46,056 bases of DNA, from positions 1 to 46,056 of IMG/VR virus record IMGVR_UViG_3300048838_000493; one strand, 5' to 3'. This DNA comes from a virus. The translations under genes and the position numbers were made by a program. Below, in pieces: positions 8,503-15,447 of this stretch. The notes under the pieces were generated by a model. That model was not told the DNA's origin. It saw nothing but the letters and a program-made list of their open reading frames with translations, and did not search any database. The number at the start of each line of letters is the position of its first letter. Position 1 is the stretch's first letter.

Positions 8503-9234
8503 TTGTTCCTCCGTTATATTATTTTCTTCTACCGGTTTTTCAACTGGTGTTAAATCCTGTAATAGTGCTGCTGCTTTATTTTTATTTCTTGATATTCTCT
8601 CGACATCTCTTGACATTCTGTTTTGACATTCTAATATTTTTAATTGCGCTTTTTTCTTTTTCTCCGGCTCGCCACATTTTGCAAGCTCTGAATCTGTGAA
8701 CATTATTTCCTGTTTTTTTTCTTCATCCGGTATGTCTATTTCATCCGCCGAATCTATTACGTTGTCAATTATACCAGCATTAGTTAGAGACTCCCATCCA
8801 ATAAGCCATATCTCATTTTTCATTTCTGATAAAATTTCTTCTTTTGGCTTTTTCATTTTTTTAGAATAAGCTTCAGATAAAACATTATCCATTGCTCTTG
8901 CTATGTCGGCTTCTCGCTGTATTTCGTCGGCATCACCGATTCCTATTGCCTGTGCTCTGTGAGCCATAAAGATAGAATTTTTAAATGCTGAAATTTTATC
9001 ACCGGACATTATAATATAACTCATTGCACTTGCTGCCATGCCGTTTATTACAAATTCTATTTCACCGTTGTATGTTGAAAATATATTGAATATTTCAAAA
9101 GCATCTATAACAAAACCGCCGGGGCTATTTACAATTATCTGCCATTTTTCTTTTGACGCTCCGTTCATCTGTGCGCGTATATCGTCCGCTGTTATATCAA
9201 GTCCGACTATGCCGGATAAATACATTGTTTTCAT
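8095..9234 (-). CDS. head maturation protease (ClpP/S49-like) fused to scaffold
   Basis: A 379-residue protein. Residues 1-165 form a ClpP-type serine protease: NSPGGFVIDAF near 36-46 (oxyanion region), the nucleophile in GMAASAM (Ser69) and the catalytic His92 in FMAHRAQ. This enzyme trims the procapsid and itself during head maturation. Residues about 190-379 are charged, helical and alanine-rich, as expected of scaffold. An internal ATG at 8502 with a strong ribosome site could make the scaffold separately, as lambda Nu3 is made inside C. The gene lies between portal and decoration genes. The start overlaps the portal stop by 4 bases. Confidence 0.9.
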   Translation of the reverse strand: MKTMYLSGIVGLDITADDIRAQMNGASKEKWQIIVNSPGGFVIDAFEIFNIFSTYNGEIEFVINGMAASAMSYIIMSGDKISAFKNSIFMAHRAQAIGIGDADEIQREADIARAMDNVLSEAYSKKMKKPKEEILSEMKNEIWLIGWESLTNAGIIDNVIDSADEIDIPDEEKKQEIMFTDSELAKCGEPEKKKKAQLKILECQNRMSRDVERISRNKNKAAALLQDLTPVEKPVEENNITEEQMNLQDFLKSNPEAEAEYKASLLSAEQKGVDSVQANFTSDRKRISNILELSGVTLPDSTIEAIENNIDEGEFAKQELMRQKEIRAEKKESVFANIRIDSAQTPATQAPAVVAQVDDFDSEKMKSNVKNAISAIGGI

Positions 9235-10754
9235 TCTTTAACCTCCTGTTCGTCTTCTATGTCAACTTCACTTGTTGTCTTTTTTTCCATGTCCTGCTGT
9301 AATGCTTGCGCCTGTTTTTCGGGTGACATTTTTTGAAATTCCTCCATTTGCTGTTGCCACTCTTCTATCTGGTCATCCCATTCTCTACTACCATATTGAG
9401 CCGCTGCGTCTGCCGGTGTGATAAACGCGTTGTCTTTTGCTGTAACGAGTGCGCCGACTTCCTGAAGCGGATTTATGTGTCCGGGGACTGGGCCAAGCCA
9501 TACACCGGATAATGTTGCCTCCTGAATTATCGGGTCTGTGAAAAATTTAGGATTAGGCATCTCAATTAAGTTTTCCATGAAAAGCCATTTGGCTATCTCA
9601 CGGATTACCGGCTTGTTTACATTGCGGAAAAAGTTTGACCTTTTCTGTGTATATGATTTTACAAAATCATTTAAGGCACCCTTGTGGGCTGTAAAGCTTG
9701 TACTATATTTGCTCATCACAACTTCAGGCGGTGTGTCTGTTGCCATACCGACACATTCAATATATGCTGTTTGCAGTTTGTCAAAATTGTTTGACGGTGT
9801 TTTTAAATCTGCAAATTGAAAATCACCTTTACTGTCAAGTTGCATTATAGAGCCGGTCGGCATGTTCGCAGTGTTTGTCAGTGTTGATAAACCGCTTGCC
9901 GGATTTGAGCTGATGCCGTCTATGCCGCGCGCCTCTTCTGCAATTTTTAAAGCCTGCTCACGCGTATCAGTTTGGTCTGACTTTGAGAATCCGAGCATGG
10001 TTGATTCCATGACAGCGCGAGCAAGCATTGCATCCCACCATCTATCATTATTTTTCGCGGCGGCTATGATTCTGTAATCTATCGGCATGCCGCGTAATTG
10101 ACGCGCCATTTTCTTATCAAAAAACTGGATTGCGTTTTGGTCACCGTTGTCGTCTCTGAAATTTATGTGCGATTGCTCTGTATCGTTTAATACAAAACCT
10201 TTGCGTCTTAAAAATTTATCGTGAATTATTCCGAGTGTAATCAGCTCTTTATTTTTCGGTGTTGCTTGAAAGTTTATTTGGTCTCCGCCGATTTCAATAA
10301 GGTCAAAAGGCATGTTGTCATCTGGTGTTTCACGGTCAAAAAGCAAAACGCTATCACCCATTATTAAGCCAGTGCCGAAAAGGGTAGCCTGTTTTTCATA
10401 ATAATTCAGCATCAAAAAAGCGTAATGAACGAGCTTCTGAAATCTCATTCCCCAGTCTTTGGCTTTTTCTTTCGTGATGCCAAGTGTCTGCCAGTCTGGC
10501 TGACTACGATATACAAGTCCGTTACCGATTGCATAAGCTGTCTGTTTATTTATTGCCGCTGTAACCGGTGGGTGTGTGTGGTATAATGTTGTTGCTCTCT
10601 GACATAAAATATCATAGTTTAATTTTAATATTTCATTTGGGTCTGTTCCAAAATAATTCCATGTGTCCAAATCGCCGGGGATTTTATCGCCGGTTAATTG
10701 TGCATGGTTTGTTAAATTCTGTAACTTGCCGTTATTTATTATCATTATCGACAT
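9231..10754 (-). CDS. portal protein, lambda gpB family
   Basis: A 507-residue protein that forms the dodecameric DNA channel at the head vertex. It begins MSIMIINNGKLQNLTNH and shows the family's early segment 'LYHTHPPVTAAINKQTAYAIGNGLVY' in pieces at residues 57-83. A central block carries the 'KSDQTDTREQALKIAEEARG' helices. The region 'TDTPPEVVMSKYSTSFTAHK' around residue 340 is typical of lambda-type portals. The C-terminus is glutamine- and glutamate-rich (EWQQQMEEFQKMSPEKQAQALQ). Neighbours are a gpW-like gene upstream and the protease downstream. Confidence 0.93.
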   Translation of the reverse strand: MSIMIINNGKLQNLTNHAQLTGDKIPGDLDTWNYFGTDPNEILKLNYDILCQRATTLYHTHPPVTAAINKQTAYAIGNGLVYRSQPDWQTLGITKEKAKDWGMRFQKLVHYAFLMLNYYEKQATLFGTGLIMGDSVLLFDRETPDDNMPFDLIEIGGDQINFQATPKNKELITLGIIHDKFLRRKGFVLNDTEQSHINFRDDNGDQNAIQFFDKKMARQLRGMPIDYRIIAAAKNNDRWWDAMLARAVMESTMLGFSKSDQTDTREQALKIAEEARGIDGISSNPASGLSTLTNTANMPTGSIMQLDSKGDFQFADLKTPSNNFDKLQTAYIECVGMATDTPPEVVMSKYSTSFTAHKGALNDFVKSYTQKRSNFFRNVNKPVIREIAKWLFMENLIEMPNPKFFTDPIIQEATLSGVWLGPVPGHINPLQEVGALVTAKDNAFITPADAAAQYGSREWDDQIEEWQQQMEEFQKMSPEKQAQALQQDMEKKTTSEVDIEDEQEVKE

Positions 10755-10758
10755 ATAA

Positions 10759-10986
10759 TTACCACATTGGACGCATTCTGTAACCGCGCGTCCCCTGAAC
10801 CGACGCTAATTGCCTGTATAATTTGTCGCGCTCTTCTGACAGCATCTTATAATCTGCCATTGTAACCGTTCTGGATGTACCCGCTCCGGTTGCTGATGTT
10901 ATTGTATATTCCTGACCGCCCTTACGGATGTGGTCAAGTGCTGTAGTTATGGAGGCTATTTCTGCTAATATTTCGGCTTCAGTCAT
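10759..10986 (-). CDS. gpW-like head-tail connector protein
   Basis: A 75-residue protein with the plan of lambda gpW: an N-terminal helix (TEAEILAEIASITTALDHIRKG), a short hairpin (QEYTITSATGAGTSRTVTM), a second helix (ADYKMLSEERDKLYRQLASVQG) and a basic tail (YRMRPMW). gpW adds below the portal to make the head ready for the tail. It is the first gene after a strong promoter at 11046-11074 and lies 4 bases from the portal start. Related small proteins precede portal genes in many lambda-like phages. Confidence 0.75.
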   Translation of the reverse strand: MTEAEILAEIASITTALDHIRKGGQEYTITSATGAGTSRTVTMADYKMLSEERDKLYRQLASVQGTRGYRMRPMW

Positions 10987-11045
10987 TTAGTTTTTAATTA
11001 CCTTATAAATTCAGAAAATTCTTAAATACTGTCTAACTTTTTGCA

Positions 11046-11074
11046 ATCATAATATATATATGATAATTTGTCAA
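11046..11074 (-). promoter_or_regulatory. sigma70-type promoter for the head gene operon
   Basis: On the minus strand TTGACA (11074-11069) is followed after 17 bases by TATGAT (11051-11046). This is five of six at -10 and a perfect -35 with optimal spacing. The predicted start lies about 50 bases before the gpW-like gene. It would allow the head and tail genes to be expressed independently of the accessory island upstream. Confidence 0.75.
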
Positions 11075-11101
11075 CACTTTTTTATATGTGAAAATTAAAA
11101 T

Positions 11102-11392
11102 TTATCGTTGTTTCAAAAACATCCTGCATTTTTCATTATCCCACCCGTCCGGATAATTGTCTTTGTTTTTGCAGAAATCTAATATTTCGCGCTGTTCTTT
11201 GTTTTGGTCTCTGTCATTATACCGTTCTGCGAGTTTTACACATGCCGCCGGATTTTGTGTGTTGCGGTAATTACAATCAGCAAGCATAAAGGCAAGCTCT
11301 GAGTCATAGTTTTCTCTGTCAGGTGCAAATTGACAGCTTGTACAACCGATAAAAATTAGTGATGATAAAAATATAGCTGATATTATTTTCAT
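11102..11392 (-). CDS. small lipoprotein
   Basis: A 96-residue protein with a type II signal peptide: positive N-terminus (MK), a hydrophobic core (IISAIFLSSLIF) and a lipobox ending IGC at residue 17. It should be lipid-anchored in the host membrane. The mature part is polar and has five further cysteines (for example CTSCQF, ADCNYR, AACVKL, DFCKNK, EKCRMF), so disulfides or metal binding are possible. A clear GGAGGAAGGG site precedes the ATG. It is the last gene before the head promoter. Phage lipoproteins often block superinfection or act in lysis; neither role is shown here. Confidence 0.75.
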   Translation of the reverse strand: MKIISAIFLSSLIFIGCTSCQFAPDRENYDSELAFMLADCNYRNTQNPAACVKLAERYNDRDQNKEQREILDFCKNKDNYPDGWDNEKCRMFLKQR

Positions 11393-11880
11393 TGCCCTTC
11401 CTCCCTTATGTTTATTGTTTTTGGGTCTCCTATTCCGATGCGTCCATCTGTATATGTGATGTGCGTCCAGAATGTCCAGTTGCCGACTGTTAAAAATTCT
11501 GTATTCAGCAAGTCATAATATATTTCGCCGTCGTTTTCGGTGTCTATTGTTGCGGTCCATTGTCCCGTTGTTAAATCGGGCTTTTTGTATTTTATTAAAC
11601 ATGTTCCGGCAGTTGTTAAATCTCCGAGATTATATGCCCGTATTTGTACTGCATTTTGTCCGTCATAAAAATAATCAATAAGACTCATATTTGCCCCCAG
11701 TTTTATAATGCTCTTGATTTCTGATTTTATTCTTAATTCGTTTCTGATTTCAGACTCAAAATAAATCTCGTTTCTGATTTCTGATGCAAATTCTAATATC
11801 TGATGTGATGCAAGTTCGCCCCATACCGGCCACATGCCGGAAGGATAAGAATATAAAGGCTGTGAATAAACAGGTATCAT
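11389..11880 (-). CDS. hypothetical protein with SEIRNE repeats, possible virion protein
   Basis: A 163-residue protein with two parts. Residues 33-62 hold three 10-residue repeats beginning SEIRNE, SEIRNE and SEIKSI, probably a helical rod. Residues 65-163 begin MSLIDYFYDGQNAVQIRAYN and are beta-rich, ending in an acidic RIGIGDPKTINIREEG. An internal ATG at 11688 has a better ribosome site (GGGGGCAAAT) than the ATG at 11880, so two products or a shorter protein are possible. It lies just after the 445-residue repeat protein and overlaps the lipoprotein start by 4 bases. No family was recognised. A fibre or baseplate accessory role is inferred from its neighbours. Confidence 0.6.
   Translation of the reverse strand: MIPVYSQPLYSYPSGMWPVWGELASHQILEFASEIRNEIYFESEIRNELRIKSEIKSIIKLGANMSLIDYFYDGQNAVQIRAYNLGDLTTAGTCLIKYKKPDLTTGQWTATIDTENDGEIYYDLLNTEFLTVGNWTFWTHITYTDGRIGIGDPKTINIREEGQ
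11695..11784 (-). repeat. three tandem 30-bp units coding SEIRNE-type decapeptides
   Basis: Reading on the minus strand, codons 33-62 of the 163-residue gene repeat with a period of 10 residues: S-E-I-R-N-E-I-Y-F-E, then S-E-I-R-N-E-L-R-I-K, then S-E-I-K-S-I-I-K-L-G. The DNA units share the core TTTCTGATTTC on the plus strand. Copy number could vary between relatives. Confidence 0.75.
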
Positions 11881-11884
11881 CTAT

Positions 11885-13222
11885 TTAATCCAGACTTATT
11901 GTCACGGCTGTTCTGTTGCCATCTTCATCAACTGTCATCGTCAGGCGGTTTTTTGTGTCTCCGTAATTGCGGAAAGAAATAGAGCTTGTACCGCCTCCTG
12001 TGGCTTTTAGTGCCAGTGCCGTTATAATTTGCATAGCATGTTTAAGTGTCAATCCTGATTCAGTTTCACCGGCTAAAATGTCTGCGACTGATATGTTATT
12101 TAATGCTGTTATGTCGGCCGTTTTTGAAAGTCCTGATTGTACAGATGTCACTCCGGCGCTCGATAATGAATATCCTGTTTTGTCTGCAACGGTCGCGGCA
12201 ACCGTAAAACCAAAAGCGGATAATGTTCTTGTTGTTGCACCCCATACTGCTGTTGTAATATCAGAAACAAGCGTTCCGAAACTTGACAATGTTCGTGTTG
12301 CATAGCTCCACACATCCGCGGCGGTTAGTGTTGATAAACCCGATTGTATGGCTGACACCCCGGCTGTTGAAAGCGAATAACCGGTTTTATCGCTTATTGT
12401 GCTTGCCGTATATCCTGTTTTATCGTTGTTTGTTGTTACTGTAACCCCACCCGTGACGCTACCGACTGAGCCGGATAAATTGCCTGTTATGTTTCCGGTT
12501 AAATTAAAACTTTGTGAAGATGATAAACTGAATCCGGTTTTATCTGAAACCGTTACACCAGAGGCAAGAGCAACAGCACCGCCTGATAGATTATCTATAT
12601 ACCCGGCTCTGAGTGCGGTTAATCTTGATAAGAGAGTATCTATATCAGCCGGAATATTAACTGCTCCAAGTTCATCAAGATTGGTGGCTCTTTGTGCCGT
12701 GAGTCGTGTTTCAATCTCGTCAACAAGAGTTTCGATTGCAGATAATCCGTAAGTTGCGTTGGCAAGATAATCAACATATCCCATTCTTGTTGTCGTGACT
12801 CCTGCGTCACTTATAGCGGTATCGCAAGCGGAGTTGATTTGATCTGTTGCGTCTGTTCCTTCAATCAGTATCGTATCAACTTCGAGATTGTCACTCCCCG
12901 CAATCATAGAGTCATAAACTTTTTGAGGTAATACGCAAAATTCAAGTATGCAATATAACGCCCCCGAAACATGAATAAATGCTTTTCCGCTTCCAAGAGT
13001 ATTTGTGTCCGTTGCATCAAAAACGGCATAGTATATACCGTTGCTTATGTGTGTTGCTCCTCCGCTGTTTTTATTTGCAAGCGTTGTTGCTCCAGTTTTC
13101 CATATTTTTATATCGGTATTTGCAATTGTTAGTCCGGTTTCTTCGGTGTTGCCGTCGGTCGAGTCGACAAATATTCCAAAAACTACTTCTTGCGAATCGG
13201 TGTTATATCTTAAGTATTGCAT
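11885..13222 (-). CDS. repeat-containing structural protein (tail/fibre-like)
   Basis: A 445-residue protein whose first 100 residues form a beta domain (MQYLRYNTDSQEVVFGIFVD). The rest is built of repeats: helices such as LSAIETLVDEIETRLTAQRA, beta-helix-like NLTGNITGNLSGSVGS, and units with the core DKTG-Y/F-SLS recurring at least four times. Pairs of 'VWSYATRTLSSFG' and 'VWGATTRTLSAFG' also occur. Such TGN/LSG repeats are common in phage fibre or capsid-decorating proteins. It is followed by the 163-residue gene and preceded, with a one-base overlap, by the lectin-fold gene. A role in host or glycan binding is an inference. Confidence 0.65.
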   Translation of the reverse strand: MQYLRYNTDSQEVVFGIFVDSTDGNTEETGLTIANTDIKIWKTGATTLANKNSGGATHISNGIYYAVFDATDTNTLGSGKAFIHVSGALYCILEFCVLPQKVYDSMIAGSDNLEVDTILIEGTDATDQINSACDTAISDAGVTTTRMGYVDYLANATYGLSAIETLVDEIETRLTAQRATNLDELGAVNIPADIDTLLSRLTALRAGYIDNLSGGAVALASGVTVSDKTGFSLSSSQSFNLTGNITGNLSGSVGSVTGGVTVTTNNDKTGYTASTISDKTGYSLSTAGVSAIQSGLSTLTAADVWSYATRTLSSFGTLVSDITTAVWGATTRTLSAFGFTVAATVADKTGYSLSSAGVTSVQSGLSKTADITALNNISVADILAGETESGLTLKHAMQIITALALKATGGGTSSISFRNYGDTKNRLTMTVDEDGNRTAVTISLD

Positions 13223-13929
13223 TACATTACTCCTTGCTGTCTGTAGTTGTTTATTATTGCGGGGAGAGAGCTTCCGCCGGATTCTGTGTATGCCCCGATG
13301 TATGAAGAATCGACTTTGATGTCATCTATATATATTTTGCTTCCAGCCGTGGGAACTCCACCTCTCCAGTTTCCAGACCACACTCTCGACGCCTGATAAT
13401 TGTTATTTGCTAAATCACTTAAAGATGCTTTTGATGTTCCGTCAATCCATAATTCAGCAATTCCATCACCGCTTCCGGATTTATACCGCATTTCAATGTA
13501 ATATAAAGTATCAAAAGATATATCAAAATTTATCGCAGAAGATGATGCCGCCCCTGTGTTTGTGCGATAATTAAAATAATCGAGAGTTAATTTTGTACCG
13601 CTCCAACGAAACCTCGGAAAACAAAGATAGTTTCCGGTGGAATCGTACAAAGAAAAAACTGAAAAATACTCAGAATCTAAAAAAGAAAATTCTGAACTAA
13701 ATTTAAAATAACATCTTGCATAAATATCGTCTCCGGCAGTGAATGCTTTGTAAAAATATAAAAGATTCTCACCTGTATCTCCCGAAAATGCAAACTCATA
13801 ACCGAGTGAACCGTGTAGAGCCGCACCGGATGATATTGTTAAATCATTACTTCCTTCCTCTGTTATGGTGAGACCTGATAAATCGTTATCCTCTGCATTT
13901 AAAAGTGATATTCCGGTTGATTCAGCCAT
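13222..13929 (-). CDS. concanavalin A-like lectin/LamG-fold protein
   Basis: A 235-residue protein with the beta-sandwich pattern of ConA-like lectins. Visible segments include YARCYFKFSSEFSF, then FDTLYYIEMRYKSGSGDG, AELWIDGTSKAS and the closing strand IYIDDIKVDSSYIGAY. 'W.EMRYK', 'ELWIDG' and 'IYIDDI' are hallmarks of carbohydrate-binding or structural LamG domains. The N-terminal 35 residues (MAESTGISLLNAEDNDLSG) look like a linker, and the C-terminus ends NNYRQQGVM. No signal peptide is present. It is probably a virion surface protein binding glycans. A ribosome site GAGG precedes the ATG. Confidence 0.7.
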   Translation of the reverse strand: MAESTGISLLNAEDNDLSGLTITEEGSNDLTISSGAALHGSLGYEFAFSGDTGENLLYFYKAFTAGDDIYARCYFKFSSEFSFLDSEYFSVFSLYDSTGNYLCFPRFRWSGTKLTLDYFNYRTNTGAASSSAINFDISFDTLYYIEMRYKSGSGDGIAELWIDGTSKASLSDLANNNYQASRVWSGNWRGGVPTAGSKIYIDDIKVDSSYIGAYTESGGSSLPAIINNYRQQGVM

Positions 13930-14107
13930 TTGTTACCTCAAGAATTAAATCGCCTGTATATTCTTCCATCTGCCATAACTCCGATAGTTGATGTTTTAGA
14001 TTTTCATCGACCGTATATTTTCCATCATCAATATTCATAATTATATCGGGGCTTGTCGTTCTGATTAGTTGTTTATCATTACTATATAACGTTAATATCT
14101 GCTTCAT
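13922..14107 (-). CDS. small hypothetical protein
   Basis: A 61-residue acidic protein starting MKQILTLYSNDKQLIRTTSPD, with alternating beta and helical segments (IIMNIDDGKYTVDENLKHQLSELWQMEEYTGDLILEV). The start at 14107 is chosen because it overlaps the preceding stop as ATGA. An upstream in-frame ATG at 14125 lies inside the previous gene. It overlaps the lectin gene start by 8 bases. No family was recognised. It may be a chaperone or linker for the neighbouring fibre-like proteins. Confidence 0.65.
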   Translation of the reverse strand: MKQILTLYSNDKQLIRTTSPDIIMNIDDGKYTVDENLKHQLSELWQMEEYTGDLILEVTNG

Positions 14108-14346
14108 CTTATCCTCGCTATACACTTGCGCACAAAACTATAATACAAATCAACGCCCATTTCAAAATCTATCAAATGATGTCTGTATTCCGATTCCGGA
14201 ACTTCTATTATATCATGGTTAAATCTATCATCGAGTGACGGCTCATATCCTGCGGGGTGTACTGCAACAATTTTACCCGCAATCAAACCTTGAGCCGGAC
14301 GGGCATTAACTTTTTTAATCAGATATAAAATATATTTATCCGGCAT
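14104..14346 (-). CDS. small hypothetical protein
   Basis: An 80-residue protein beginning MPDKYILYLIKKVNARPAQG. The motif GKIVAVHPAGYEPSLDDRFNHDIIEVPESEYRHH suggests a compact beta domain like that of proteins carrying 'V..G.I....P.G....P..P..I.V...D' seen beside tail fibre genes. It is coupled to the next gene by an ATGA overlap. No catalytic motif is evident and the function is unknown. Confidence 0.65.
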   Translation of the reverse strand: MPDKYILYLIKKVNARPAQGLIAGKIVAVHPAGYEPSLDDRFNHDIIEVPESEYRHHLIDFEMGVDLYYSFVRKCIARIR

Positions 14347-14347
14347 T

Positions 14348-14644
14348 TCAACCTATAAAAATCAAAATGTAATTTAAGCACCCGCCGATAATCCAGAAAC
14401 ATAAATCTCTTATTGAGTCCATCCATGTCCGGGGTATTTCTAAGGCTTTAATATATTTCCGATACTGATAACACTCCATGAGTAATCCGGATATAAAACC
14501 GTATAACACCGGCAAGTATATTATCGGAAAAAAATGATAAATAAAAAATGAAATCCAGAAACCATAAAACATATGTGTATGCTGATATGCGAGTTCTTTT
14601 ACGTTCCAGAATGCTTTCTTATCAGTTGTTATTCCGAATGGCAT
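14348..14644 (-). CDS. membrane protein, holin candidate
   Basis: A 98-residue protein with about three hydrophobic segments: FYGFWISFFIYHFFPIIY (near 26-43), LPVLYGFISGLLM (44-56) and CFWIIGGCLNYILIFIG (82-98). A polar loop (ECYQYRKYIKALEIPRTWMDSIRD) separates the last two. Size and topology would suit a class I holin. The conserved-looking E...D..RD pattern also recalls small VanZ-like membrane proteins. The ATG has a strong GAGGAGG ribosome site at 14652-14658 and lies inside the end of the NrdD-like gene. Confidence 0.6.
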   Translation of the reverse strand: MPFGITTDKKAFWNVKELAYQHTHMFYGFWISFFIYHFFPIIYLPVLYGFISGLLMECYQYRKYIKALEIPRTWMDSIRDLCFWIIGGCLNYILIFIG

Positions 14645-14775
14645 ATTGTGGCCTCCTCAAATTTTACTGTTTGTCTCTCACTGTATTCTTCCCGCTTCCC
14701 CTTGTTCCATTGCTGAACCGGGCGGAAATATCCGACAACGCGCGAATATACTTCTGTTGGCACTTTTTTATTCAT
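14629..14775 (-). CDS. stand-alone glycyl-radical C-terminal domain of anaerobic ribonucleotide reductase (NrdD-like)
   Basis: A 48-residue protein whose residues 7-39 match the C-terminal end of class III ribonucleotide reductase NrdD: TEVYSRVVGYFRPVQQWN, then KGKREEYSERQTVKF. The radical-bearing glycine would be Gly15 in the RVVGY motif. The catalytic barrel, the ATP cone and the usual CxxC zinc pairs of NrdD are absent, and no NrdG activase gene is seen. The ATG overlaps the stop of the preceding gene as ATGA, and the next gene starts inside its end, so it is embedded in an operon rather than being a decayed remnant. By analogy with YfiD/GrcA, which replaces the damaged end of pyruvate formate-lyase, it may restore oxygen-cleaved host NrdD. 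That role is inferred. Confidence 0.8.
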   Translation of the reverse strand: MNKKVPTEVYSRVVGYFRPVQQWNKGKREEYSERQTVKFEEATICHSE

Positions 14776-14873
14776 CTCAAATTATCTCCGTCATGCAACA
14801 TTGAAATCATAAAAAATATAAAAAGCAGGCACATGCAAGTTATAGCTGCCGTAATTACATTATCTACTATCAT
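14772..14873 (-). CDS. 33-residue membrane peptide
   Basis: A short protein, MIVDNVITAAITCMCLLFIFF followed by a polar end, with one clear transmembrane helix (about residues 6-25) and an acidic C-terminus. An AAGGA site lies 8 bases before the ATG. It overlaps the preceding gene by 14 bases and the NrdD-like gene by 4 (ATGA). It could be a holin partner or a membrane anchor. No family was recognised. Confidence 0.5.
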   Translation of the reverse strand: MIVDNVITAAITCMCLLFIFFMISMLHDGDNLR

Positions 14874-14997
14874 TTTTATTTTCCTTTTCATTTTCTTTTA
14901 TTGGTGTAAAACATTTTTTAATGTCGTTTCCGTTTTTCATTTCCATGCAGTAAATATATTTTGAACAGAAGAAACAGCAATTTTTAGAAACTGACAT
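14860..14997 (-). CDS. 45-residue cysteine-rich protein
   Basis: A small protein beginning MSVSKNCCFFCSKYIYCMEM. Cysteines at 7, 8, 11, 17 and 29 form a C-x2-C...C...C set that may bind zinc or iron-sulfur. The C-terminus is lysine/glutamate-rich. The ATG is preceded by GGGG at proper spacing and lies inside the end of the upstream membrane gene. A phage gene of this size with a CxxC cluster is plausible but not assigned to a family. Confidence 0.5.
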   Translation of the reverse strand: MSVSKNCCFFCSKYIYCMEMKNGNDIKKCFTPIKENEKENKNDSR

Positions 14998-15136
14998 TTA
15001 TTGCCCCAAAATAAAAACCGGCTATGGTTATGATTATCAGTGTCATACAGATTATAAGTATAATATTTCTTATGCGCTTGAATTTTGTCTTATTGCCAAG
15101 AATTTCGCTGACTGCTTTTATTTCTTCTTTTGCCAT
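14984..15136 (-). CDS. 50-residue single-pass membrane protein, holin candidate
   Basis: Starts MAKEEIKAVSEILGNKTKFK, a charged N-terminal helix. One transmembrane segment follows (IILIICMTLIIITIAGFYFG, about residues 25-44). An ideal AAGGAG site lies 8 bases before the ATG. It follows the metallopeptidase gene by one base and overlaps the cysteine-rich gene by 14. The N-in tail plus one helix would fit a small holin or spanin-like partner, but this is inferred. Confidence 0.6.
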   Translation of the reverse strand: MAKEEIKAVSEILGNKTKFKRIRNIILIICMTLIIITIAGFYFGAINVSF

Positions 15137-15137
15137 T

Positions 15138-15446
15138 TTAGTTCTCCTTAATGATTTTATTCCTGATTAAAACGTCTGATAATCCGAGTGCTAATCTATC
15201 AATAAATTTTTCATCGTGTTCTTCGTCATATAGTCCGAGGTCAAAACATACAGCGTGTATAACTTCGTGCAATAATGTTTGCAATTCAATTGATTCCTGT
15301 GATTTTCTTATCCTGATAACTTTATTGTTGTAATCACAGTCACCGCATAACAGTATATCCGGAATATCAGTGTTGCTGAAATAATCCTTTTCCATTATTA
15401 CTTTCCAGTTTACGGAAAATATGTTTAATGTTTTTGGTATCTTCAT
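15138..15446 (-). CDS. zinc metallopeptidase (HExxH), ImmA/SprT-like
   Basis: A 102-residue protein with the zinc-binding motif HEVIH at residues 60-64. A downstream acidic helix (HDEKFIDRLALGLSDVLIRN) probably supplies the third ligand. This compact layout (beta start, 'TLLHE.IHA', then 'E..v..la..l..vl') matches phage-borne gluzincin-like peptidases related to ImmA/IrrE and SprT. Such enzymes may cleave repressors or process virion proteins; the target is unknown here. It lies directly after the papain-like gene and before small membrane proteins. Confidence 0.8.
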   Translation of the reverse strand: MKIPKTLNIFSVNWKVIMEKDYFSNTDIPDILLCGDCDYNNKVIRIRKSQESIELQTLLHEVIHAVCFDLGLYDEEHDEKFIDRLALGLSDVLIRNKIIKEN

Positions 15447-15447
15447 T

